Below the pieces are notes generated by a model. It was not told where the DNA came from and ran no database searches. It saw nothing but the letters and a program-made list of their open reading frames with translations. The position numbers were made by a program, and so were the translations under genes. Shown here piece by piece: positions 17,145-25,197 of a DNA stretch of 64,000 bases. This DNA is from Saccharothrix sp. NRRL B-16348 (GTDB lineage: Bacteria; Actinomycetota; Actinomycetes; Mycobacteriales; Pseudonocardiaceae), in contig NZ_LGED01000136.1 in NCBI RefSeq assembly GCF_001280085.1, positions 68,658-132,657 of the forward strand, read 5' to 3'. Every line of letters starts with the position of its first letter. The first letter of the stretch is position 1.

Positions 17145-19076
17145 ATGGCGGATCCGGTCAGATCTCGACACCGCGCCCTGGTCGTCACGGGTGTGGCCGT
17201 GCTCGTCGTGGCGGCCCTGGTCGTCTGGTCGGTGTGGCCCTCGGACACCGACTCCGCCGCGGCGGGCCCGGTCGACTCGGTCGAGTTGGCACCGGACCGG
17301 GACACCGAGGTGGTGATCGACGAGCACTGGTCGATCCACGTGCCGCGGGGCGGTGTGCCCGCCGCGTCCACGCTGAGCATCGACCGGGTGGAGTTGCCCG
17401 CGCACCCCGGCGCTGACGTCCCGCTGAGTTCCGCCCGGCTCCGCTTGTCGACCGGCCAACCGAGCGCGCCGTGGACGTTCACCTGGCGAGCCGAGCAGCC
17501 CTTGCCCGACGACCACGTGCTCTACCTGGTCGACGACTCCGGTGACGGCACCGGCTTCGATCCGGCGGTGGACGACTCCGCGGCCGTCTCGAATGCCCGG
17601 ATCCGGGTCGCCGAGATGTCCGGCGACCGCCGCTCGGGCACCGTGCCGGTGGACCACCTCAGCTTCAAGTCGTGGTTCGAGGGCGTCATCAGCGCAACCA
17701 CCAACGCCCTCGGCGAGTTCTTCGGCACCCGTGCGGACGCGCCGCAGTGCCACGGCACGGTACCGGACTGGCTGGACGAGATCGTCTTCCTGGACGACGT
17801 CAACGGCCCACTGCGGGTGTGCGCGGGGTCGGATCCGAAGGACCCCGCGGTCACGGTGGTGAAGATCGCCAACAACCGCGGCGGGGGCATGGTGCTCACC
17901 TCACCCGTCGCCCCGACCTGGGCGTGGCAGCGGGCGATCAGCGACCACGTCGACGAGTGGCCAGCCGCACTGGTCGGCCAGGCGTTGATCAAGCTCGGCG
18001 TGCAGGAGCAGGCGGTGGGGCGCAGCTGGCTGCTGCTGCCCGGTGACGAGGTGCACCTCGGGTTCGACGAGGACGCCGTGCGAACTGCCGGTGCCTCGGC
18101 CGCGCTCGTGGCCCGCACCGACCCGCTGCTGATGGCGGTCGGCACCATCACCCAACTGGTGTCGGACCAGCTGGACGGGACCAGCGCATGGAGCTACGTC
18201 CTGGTGGCTGCCTGCGTGCAAGGCGCCGGGGCGGACCTGGTCGCCGATCGGACCGCCGGCGGCATCGCCTCGGCGGTCGCGTCGTTGGCCGGGTGCGCGG
18301 TCGAGCAGGCCGAGGTGATCGTGCGCACGCTGCGCGCCGCCCTACCCGACGCGACGTGGCAGCGCCTGTCACCGCAGGTCTACCAGACCGCGAACACCGC
18401 CAAACGCGCCCTGGGCAGGGTGCTCGCCATCGCCGGGATCACGTTCATCGCCACCGATGCCGCCACCACGCTCATGCTCGATGCCGCCGCGTTCACCGTC
18501 ACCCTCTTCCCGACGGTCAAACCGAAACCCACCCCGACCAAGGTGGTGACGCTGGTGGGCATGGCAGCCGACGGGACGCCCGCACCGGGGTTCACCGTGC
18601 GAGACCAAGGCGGGTCGGTCGAGTGCTCCTCGGCATCGATCGCGGCCGTCCGGGACGACATCGTGTCCTGCTCACCCAGCGCCGCGGGCGCGGACGTGTG
18701 CTGGGTGGGCCCCGACCGGCGCGCCCTCGTGTGCGGTGGGCTGCCGTGGGACAAGACGATCACCCTGGCCCGGTCCGACGCCCCCGTACCACCCACGACC
18801 AAGGTTGCCAACCCGACACCGTGGGGCCTGGAGTTGGCCAACGGGGCGAAGTGCAGGCTGCGCAACGGCGGTTCCTGGGACGGTCGCGCCGACGACTACG
18901 TCGGCGCCTACTACTGCCCCGATCACGACCCTGTGCTCATCAAGGCAGGCGACGAAGCCATCGTCGACAACTCCGGACCCATGTGGACCGTGTTGGTAGG
19001 CCCGTTGGGCGGGGCCGATGAGCAGTTCCCACCGCCTGAGCGTATCGCCGTGACCGTCGCCTACTTCGCCGGGTGA
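17145..19076 (+). CDS. Membrane-anchored exported protein, paralogue of 15076-16839
   Basis: 643 aa; ATG at 17145 with GGAGGAAT upstream. Residues 10-31 are a single membrane segment or uncleaved signal (ALVVTGVAVLVVAALVVW). A beta-rich region contains HVPRGGVPAASTLSIDRVEL and ends PVDHLSFKSWF, as in the paralogue. CHGTVPDW starts at Cys202, followed by FLDDVNGPLRVCAGS and DPAVTVVKIANNRGGG. The helical middle has three Ala-rich segments, and the C-terminus adds Cys-rich beta elements absent from the paralogue (VECSSASIAAV, DVCWVGPDRRALVCGG). Function unknown. The divergent arrangement of two related exported proteins suggests paired roles. Confidence 0.78.
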   Translation: MADPVRSRHRALVVTGVAVLVVAALVVWSVWPSDTDSAAAGPVDSVELAPDRDTEVVIDEHWSIHVPRGGVPAASTLSIDRVELPAHPGADVPLSSARLRLSTGQPSAPWTFTWRAEQPLPDDHVLYLVDDSGDGTGFDPAVDDSAAVSNARIRVAEMSGDRRSGTVPVDHLSFKSWFEGVISATTNALGEFFGTRADAPQCHGTVPDWLDEIVFLDDVNGPLRVCAGSDPKDPAVTVVKIANNRGGGMVLTSPVAPTWAWQRAISDHVDEWPAALVGQALIKLGVQEQAVGRSWLLLPGDEVHLGFDEDAVRTAGASAALVARTDPLLMAVGTITQLVSDQLDGTSAWSYVLVAACVQGAGADLVADRTAGGIASAVASLAGCAVEQAEVIVRTLRAALPDATWQRLSPQVYQTANTAKRALGRVLAIAGITFIATDAATTLMLDAAAFTVTLFPTVKPKPTPTKVVTLVGMAADGTPAPGFTVRDQGGSVECSSASIAAVRDDIVSCSPSAAGADVCWVGPDRRALVCGGLPWDKTITLARSDAPVPPTTKVANPTPWGLELANGAKCRLRNGGSWDGRADDYVGAYYCPDHDPVLIKAGDEAIVDNSGPMWTVLVGPLGGADEQFPPPERIAVTVAYFAG

Positions 19077-19299
19077 ACCGCAGCCCGCGCCAAATCTGAC
19101 ATTCGGACGCCGTTGACACCCCGACTGGCGGAACGCCGCCCGTCGGGTGTTGTAGCAGGTGATCACCACCATCGCCGGTGGTGTTCGCGTCGGTGAGGGC
19201 ACCTTCGATGCGCGTGCCTTGGCGCGCCTCGCAATCGACGTCGGCCCTGGCGAACCCGAGGTCGACCACGTCCGGTCCGGCCACGTTCATCATCCTTAT

Positions 19300-20608
19300 C
19301 TTCTGGTGCTGCCAGGGCGCCGCCCTGGCCTGGAAGTCAACACCCGCCTGGCCGACTCGATCTACTTCCACAACGGCGCCACGCTGACCGTGAACCTCTA
19401 CACGCCGTCCGTGCTCACGTGGTCGCAGCGCAACATCACCGTCAGCCAGACCACCGGCTTCCCGGTATCCGACACCTCCACCCTGACCGTCACCGGCAAC
19501 GCCGCCGGGTCGTGGACCATGCGACTGCGCATCCCGCCCTGAACCAGCGGCGCGACCATCAACGTCAACGTCACCGCCCAGAACATCACCACGACTCCGG
19601 GCACCTACGCGAGCCTGACCCGGACGTGGGCCACGGGCGACGCCGTCACCGTGCGCCTGCCGATGCGAGTCGTCATCCAGCCTGCCAACGACAACACCGA
19701 GGTCGCCGCGGTGACCTACGGCCCGGTCGTGCTGTCCGGCAACCACGGCGACACGGCGTTCAGCACGCTCCCGTCCCTCGCCACCGCCTCCGTCACCCGC
19801 ACCAGTTCCTCGTCGCTGGCGTTCACCGCGACCGCCGACGGCGCCACCGTCAACCTCGGCCCGTTCTACGACGCCCATGGCCACAACTACACCGTGTACT
19901 GGAACACCGGCAGTGGCTCGAACACGGGCTACTGCCTGTTCAACGCGGCGAGCGGCATGGTGCTTGGCATCCGGGACATGTCCACTGCGGATGGTGGCTC
20001 AGCCTTGCAGTGGGGCGACACGGGAACACCGGACCACAACTGGCACCTTGTCATCGACGGCGCCGCGGTCCGGCTGCGCAACCTCAAGAGCGACAAGGTC
20101 CTGGGCATCCTCAACGGCTCCACCGCACAGGGCGCCCAGGCCGTCCAAGACCCGGACAACGGCAGCACGACAACAACTGGCGGTTCGTGCCCGTCGGCAC
20201 GCGACGCATCCAGAACTTGCGCAGCGGCCTCCTCCTGGGCGTGCAGAACATGTCCACCGCGGACGGCGGCCTGGTGATCCAGTGGGACGGCAATGGCACC
20301 GCCGACCACCTGTGGACCACGCTGCTCGACTCCGACGGCTACTTCCGGCTGCGCAACTCCAACAGCGGCAAGGTCCTCGGCGTCGAAGGTGGGACCACCG
20401 GCAACGGCGCCCGCGCCGTGCAGTGGGCCGACGACGGCACCGCGCACCACAAGTGACGACTCCGCCACGGCTCAGGCGGCTACTTCCGCATCCACGCGCC
20501 AACGGCGGCCGCGTGCTCGGCGTCAACGGCGCCTCCACCTCGCGGAGTGCACAGGTGGTCATCTGGGACGACAACGGCACCAACGACCACCTCTGGTCCT
20601 TCATCTGA
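19300..20608 (+). pseudogene. Decayed GH127 beta-L-arabinofuranosidase with ricin-type lectin repeats
   Basis: Reading across frames: CCQGAA near 19310, then VNTRLADSIYFHNGATLTVN, TPSVLTWSQRNITVSQTTGF, WTMRLRIP, AVTYGPVVLSGNHGD, as in the end of GH127 glycosidases (the CC pair corresponds to the catalytic cysteine region). This is followed by ricin repeats (GYCLFNAASGMVLGI, ALQWGDTGTPDHNWHL, VLGVNGASTSRSAQVV and DDNGTNDHLWSFI). Breaks: a frameshift near 19330, TGA where Trp is expected at 19540-19542, a frameshift near 20170, TGA for Trp at 20454-20456, and a frameshift near 20505. The 5' part is gone. Clearly dead; it once encoded a secreted plant-polymer hydrolase. Confidence 0.75.
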
Positions 20609-20748
20609 TCCCGCAGAGCCGTCAGGTGCCCACGACGTCCATCGAGACGTCGCACGGCATCAGCAGTACCTGTCGAAACCTCATCCCCCGAGTGATGGGG
20701 ACTGCTCGCACCGAATCGTCCGCACCCTGTGATCAAGGGAGATCATCC

Positions 20749-20883
20749 GTGTCACGAGCACTGACGAGGGTCGGCGCGCTGGTCGCCGCCGTCGCCCTGC
20801 TGTTCACCACTTTGTCGGCGATGACCGAACGCAGGGCGGAGGCGCTGGAGCCGTTCACCGGCTACTGGCCAGTAGGCGTTTGA
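20749..20883 (+). pseudogene. Secreted protein reduced to its signal peptide
   Basis: GTG at 20749 follows AAGGGAG. The frame gives a clean signal peptide (SRALTRVGALVAAVALLF, cleavage near AEALE) and ends after LEPFTGYWPVGV, inside IS110-derived sequence that begins about 20865. Insertion of that element, or a deletion beside it, has removed the mature protein. Confidence 0.6.
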
Positions 20884-21420
20884 GGCATCGGGTGATCTCG
20901 GCTTTGGTTTGCCTTCGGTGGTTCCTCGCGACGTAGGCGATGGTGGGTTGGTGGAAGCGCATGCGGACGATGACGGCGCGGTAGAGGCGGCGTTGGCCTG
21001 GCGGTGTCCGCCGCGGTTGAGTCGGTGGTTGGTCATGCCGGAGGACGCCGGTAACGGGGCGACGCCGCAGATGCGTGCCCAGGCCGGTTCGGATCGGACG
21101 CGGGTCGATGTTGTCGCTGGCGACGATGCGCATTTCGGAGGCGGTGTCGGGGTGCTGCCACCGGCGGGCAATGGCGCGCAGGTGTGTTTGGTCGCGGCGG
21201 TGACCGTGCCGGGACGGAGGCTGGCGCAGCAGCGGATCCATGATGCGCGATCGCTGCAGCTCAGCATCCCCAATTCAGCGTTTCTGGCGCCCACACGAGG
21301 TGGGTGAGGGCAGTGCCGCATTCGGTCGGCGTCCTGGCGGCACTGTGGTCGGTTAGGCGCACGACCACGGGTACCGGGATAACTGCCGAACATGTCGTCG
21401 ATGTCAACGGCCGACGCTGG
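20858..21420 (-). mobile_element. IS110-family transposase remnant at the left edge of the GTPase island
   Basis: On the reverse strand: LRPGTVTAATKHTCAPLP, ARICGVAPLPASSGMTNHRL and, in another frame, QRRLYRAVIVRMRFHQPTIA and KAEITRCLKRLL. These are the helix-hairpin-helix region and C-terminus of IS110/IS116 transposases. Frameshifts and the missing N-terminal catalytic domain make it inactive. The reading becomes unrecognisable beyond about 21420 up to the next gene stop at 21626. Confidence 0.75.
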
Positions 21421-21625
21421 TCGGCGGGATGACGCCGGGCGACGGCACGATGACCGCGCTGGTCCTGTGGTGCGGCGATGAGAGGGCCGACCACGCCGGA
21501 GCAGCGAGGCGCGGATGTGCGCACTGGCCCACTGGTCGGCGAACTGCTCGCAGGGTCGCACACCCGTCCGCGTGCCGCCGGCTGAGGTCGACCGCGGCCG
21601 AGTCACCACACGACCGACGCCCGCG

Positions 21626-23161
21626 CTACTCCTCCACCGCGCGCGGCTCGGGTGGGTGCCGCTCCAGCAGGGTCATCAGCATGTCCTTGGCCTGTGCGAT
21701 CGGCATGACGCTCAACAACTGCTGCGCCATGTCGCCGTTGCCGCCGATGACCTGCGGCACAGGGGCCTTGGCCAGCTCGCGCACGATCCGCTCGGTCGCC
21801 ACCTGCGCCGGTCCCAGCAGCTCGACCAGGGTACGGATCTCCAGCAGACCCAGCTTGGCCCGTTCCCTCTCCACCCTGACCTTCTGCACCTCGATCTCGA
21901 CGAGCACCTCTTCGTTCTCGCGCAACGCGTTCAGCTGGTCCAGCCGGACGGCCTCCAACTGGGCGCGCTTCTCCTGGTTGGCGATCTCCCGGCGTAGTTC
22001 GTTGATCTCCTGCTGGTCGCACTCGAACTCCTCCAGTGTGGTCCGCATGGCCTGCACGCCGGTCGGGGCCATCGCCTGCCGCACCGCCGCCGCCAGGTCG
22101 TCGCTCACCTCGTTGTAACGGGTGAGGAAGTCCTGGATTCGGTACCCGGACGCCTTGCGCAGGAAGTAGCTCCTCACGGTCGGCGCGAGCTCCTTCTGCA
22201 CGAACTGCTGCACGGGGGTCTGCGCGTCGGGTCCGCGCATGCCGAAGCGCATGACCAGGTTGGGCGCGACATCGGGCGGGATGCGGACGGTCTGCTTCAT
22301 GTCCAGGCGAACGGTGTAGCCCTGCACGTCCAGCACGATCTGCTCCAGCGACGCGTCGAAATTGCCGCCGGGCTTGGGCTCGCGGTTCCACTCCAGGATC
22401 AGCACGCGCGTCGGCACCTTCACCACCCGCGTGAACCACGGGTTAAGCGGGTAGTGGCCGCCGCCTTCGAGCGTCTCTCGCTGCACGCCCAGCCGCCCGC
22501 CGTTGGCCACGAACACCCAGGGCAGCTGGAAGCTCTCGTGACCGGTCACGACCGGGCCGACCTCGTCGGGATCGGGTTTCTCCCCCACCTGGGTGATCAC
22601 GACGCCGGCCTCGCCGACCTCGACGTCCACGTCGGTCAGCTGTTGCCTGGTCAGTTCCTCGCGCTCCATGTCCTCGGGGCGGTCCACAGTGATCACGGTG
22701 AACACCCTGGTGTTGATCCGGTAGGTGCCGCCCACCAGCACCTGCTGCTGCCGGCCCTGCTCGCCGCCGCCGCGCAGGAAGGCCGCGGCGTCCTGGAAGT
22801 GGTCGCACTCGACGTGCTTCGCGATCCGCCGACCCGGCGGGCGGGGTTGGCCGGCCTTGGCCACGACCACGCCAACCGTGCCGTTGGGGACGTGGATCAG
22901 CGGCACGCGGTGGACGTCGTAGACGAACTTCGGCAGGAAGGTGGTCGAGTTGGGCAGGAGCACGTCGGCCTGCACGCCCTTCGCCCCGTACAGGCTCACC
23001 GTCGGGTCGTCGTCGCGGCGACGCCGCAGCCCGAAGCGCTTCTCCACGATCCCGACCTCGTCGCCGGACAGGCGGCACCAACTCGTGAACGCCAGCCAGC
23101 CTGCGAACAGCACCGCCGGGCTCGCCCAGAGGACCGCCATGACCACCACGCCTTTCAGCAT
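21626..23161 (-). CDS. SPFH/flotillin-like membrane protein
   Basis: 511 aa; the ATG at 23161 overlaps the stop of the upstream gene (ATGCTGA). Residues 3-25 form one membrane helix (VVVMAVLWASPAVLFAGWLA). The middle is a prohibitin/SPFH-like beta-alpha domain (EVGIVEKRFGLR, PNGTVGVVVAKAGQP, VQGYTVRLDMKQTVRI). A long charged coiled coil follows (FECDQQEINELRREIANQEK and on to about residue 440), then a hydrophobic C-terminus. Such proteins oligomerise at the membrane and organise microdomains or gate partner complexes. Coupling to a cyclase-like gene suggests it is that protein's membrane partner or effector. Family assignment is from architecture. Confidence 0.65.
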   Translation of the reverse strand: MLKGVVVMAVLWASPAVLFAGWLAFTSWCRLSGDEVGIVEKRFGLRRRRDDDPTVSLYGAKGVQADVLLPNSTTFLPKFVYDVHRVPLIHVPNGTVGVVVAKAGQPRPPGRRIAKHVECDHFQDAAAFLRGGGEQGRQQQVLVGGTYRINTRVFTVITVDRPEDMEREELTRQQLTDVDVEVGEAGVVITQVGEKPDPDEVGPVVTGHESFQLPWVFVANGGRLGVQRETLEGGGHYPLNPWFTRVVKVPTRVLILEWNREPKPGGNFDASLEQIVLDVQGYTVRLDMKQTVRIPPDVAPNLVMRFGMRGPDAQTPVQQFVQKELAPTVRSYFLRKASGYRIQDFLTRYNEVSDDLAAAVRQAMAPTGVQAMRTTLEEFECDQQEINELRREIANQEKRAQLEAVRLDQLNALRENEEVLVEIEVQKVRVERERAKLGLLEIRTLVELLGPAQVATERIVRELAKAPVPQVIGGNGDMAQQLLSVMPIAQAKDMLMTLLERHPPEPRAVEE

Positions 23162-24426
23162 TCCCAGTCCCGCAGCCGCCGATGGGTGGCCTCGACCGTG
23201 TTCGACCATTCGTTGTGCCACTCGGGGAATTGTTCGCGGACCGGGTTCCGCAACGTCGGGAAGAACGACCGGGAGCGATCCGCCCGTCGACCGAGCTCCG
23301 CGTAGGGCGGGTCGGCCCCGTCGCCGTCCGCGCTCCACCCGAACGTCGTGGACAGCGACCGGAAGTAGCCCGCCGTGGACGGCCTTGGCGATCTCGCGCG
23401 TTGCGCGCGGAATCCCCACACGCCGTCGGAGTGCCGCGACCAGGCCGCGTCCAGCTCGGTGAGCAGCCGGTCGGTGAGCCGCGCGGCGTCGCGGGTACGC
23501 AGCCACCCCGTCTCCACGCAGCCCACCTCGGCGAGCAGGGTCGTCGTGGTCAGCGCGTCGGCCCGCTCCCAGGCGTGGTCCTCCAGCGCGGCGTTCAACT
23601 CGTTCAGCAACCGCCGGACGTCGTCGCCGAGCACCACGACCGCCTGCTCGGCCCGCTGCGACTCCGACTCGGGCACGACCGCCTGCTCGGCCCGCCGCAG
23701 CTTCGACTCGGGCACGACCGGACGCGACCGCGGCGGGATGGTGGAGATGATGGTGCTGATCAACGGCTCGTAACGTCCCACCCTGGTCGCGGACCCACCG
23801 GGCACCGACGGCGGGCGAGGGCTCGGGGGTGGTTCGGGCACGTACACGTACGCGGTCTCATGGAACGTCTTCTCGTCCACCTCCACCCGCCGGAACCGGC
23901 TCGGGCGCAACCCCTCGAGCTCCGCCACCACAGCCTTGTGGAAAAGCGACTCGGAGATGATCTGCGCCAGGTTGGCTGTGGACGTGTCGTCCAGCGCACC
24001 GCGCACCGGCCGGGAGTTCAGCAGCCGCCCCAGGGTGACCAGGGCCGGACCGGCGAACCCGAACGGGGCGGTGGTGAGCGCGCCGGTGTGCATCGCGAGC
24101 CGCAGCCTCAACCGCGCGGGTGGCGCGAACATCTCGTTGTGGTCGGTGAGCTTGCGGTCCAACCACAGCACGAAGTCGCCCACCAGTGCGACGAGGTCCA
24201 CGTCCGCAGGCAACACCGCCATCTCGCCGTCGCCGCCGGGGTGCCTGACCCAGCCCGACCGGTCCAGCCCGACCCGCGCCGACGCCTCGTCGAGCATCCG
24301 GTCCAACTCTTCGTAGAGCTTCTTCTGCAGGCGGGCGGACAGCAGGGAGGAATCCTTGATGTCGAAGCCCAGGACGAACCGCTCGATCAGTGCCAACCGT
24401 GCCTCCTCGAATCGAGGGCTACCCAC
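23155..24426 (-). CDS. Class III nucleotide-cyclase-like protein
   Basis: 423 aa; ATG at 24426. The N-terminal 190 residues follow the class III cyclase plan: FVLGFDIKDSSLLS (D22 as the first metal ligand), a long helix, HPGGDGEMAVLPAD (D66 and E68), and RLRLRLAMHTGAL (109-117) before GPALVTLGRLLNS. A proline-rich linker (residues 203-240) and two copies of a 13-residue unit VVPES..RRAEQA (39-bp DNA repeat, about 23641-23718) lead to a helical C-terminal domain. It may make a cyclic nucleotide or act as a degenerate nucleotide sensor; substrate-binding residues cannot be confirmed by eye. The stop overlaps the SPFH gene start. Confidence 0.6.
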   Translation of the reverse strand: MGSPRFEEARLALIERFVLGFDIKDSSLLSARLQKKLYEELDRMLDEASARVGLDRSGWVRHPGGDGEMAVLPADVDLVALVGDFVLWLDRKLTDHNEMFAPPARLRLRLAMHTGALTTAPFGFAGPALVTLGRLLNSRPVRGALDDTSTANLAQIISESLFHKAVVAELEGLRPSRFRRVEVDEKTFHETAYVYVPEPPPSPRPPSVPGGSATRVGRYEPLISTIISTIPPRSRPVVPESKLRRAEQAVVPESESQRAEQAVVVLGDDVRRLLNELNAALEDHAWERADALTTTTLLAEVGCVETGWLRTRDAARLTDRLLTELDAAWSRHSDGVWGFRAQRARSPRPSTAGYFRSLSTTFGWSADGDGADPPYAELGRRADRSRSFFPTLRNPVREQFPEWHNEWSNTVEATHRRLRDWEC

Positions 24427-25197
24427 CGCGTACTCGAAATTGTGACACGAACGACAATGTGCGACCAGGAAGGCAGTACATACCGCAGAATTGCGGCGAA
24501 CCTCGTCGGCGAATGACCGTTATCCCACGTCAGGGTTGTTCGCCGGGCTGCGGCGGTCGGCCCGCCGGGGTTCGACCACGCCACCGAGATCACGTCGCTG
24601 CCGTTCACCACCGCACTGGACACCACCGACGCCACGGGTGCGACCGACGACCCGCTGGACCGCTACGGCCGTTCGCACCACTCCGTGCGGTTCCGCTTCA
24701 CCGCACCGGAAACCGGCTGGTCACAGCGCCCGGCTCCGCGAAAGACGACACCGGCCGACTGGAAGCTCTGGCGGCGACCCTCGAACGGACGTGGGGAACC
24801 GGCTCGGCAAACACGGTCGCGAACCTGACCTACCTCTTGCACTCGATGACGCGATCGATAGAAGCGCGGGATACTCACATTCCGCATCGATTCCCTTCGG
24901 ACTGAAATCGACCACGGGCTTTGCGGTCCCGCACGCGTGCGGCACCAAGGGATCCTGAGGCGGTGCCGACGTGGTCGCCACGCTGAGGCGGTGGAATCAG
25001 CGCGACCTGATGTACCTCCGGCCGTTCGAAGGCAACCACCCGACGCGCCTCGCGTCGGTAAGGTGGAGTCCACGAACCCGACAGCGTGACGACATTGTCA
25101 CGGAACGCACCCTGCCGACATCACGGAACCCCGGTAACACCCCTAGGGGTTTCCCCGATCAGCCCGACGACAATTCTTTGGGGAGGACCCGGAGCGA
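24427..25197. other. 771-bp divergent region containing an old secreted-gene fragment
   Basis: It must hold the promoters of the cyclase/SPFH pair and of the eight-gene operon. On the forward strand, about 24545-24745, one frame reads GFDHATEITSLPFTTALDTT, then DPLDRYGRSHHSVRFRFTAP and ETGW, the start of a repeat common in secreted actinobacterial proteins (xxLPFTTxxDTxxAT...VWFRFTAPxTG). It lacks a start and is broken after about 65 residues, so it is a remnant. The rest shows nothing coding. Confidence 0.5.
25137..25152. promoter_or_regulatory. Palindrome around CCCCTAGGGG before the SEDS-PBP operon
   Basis: A perfect 10-bp dyad CCCCTAGGGG (25140-25149) within ACACCCCTAGGGGTTT lies about 50 nt upstream of the ATG at 25198. 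It could be an operator for the operon; no known consensus is claimed. Confidence 0.35.
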
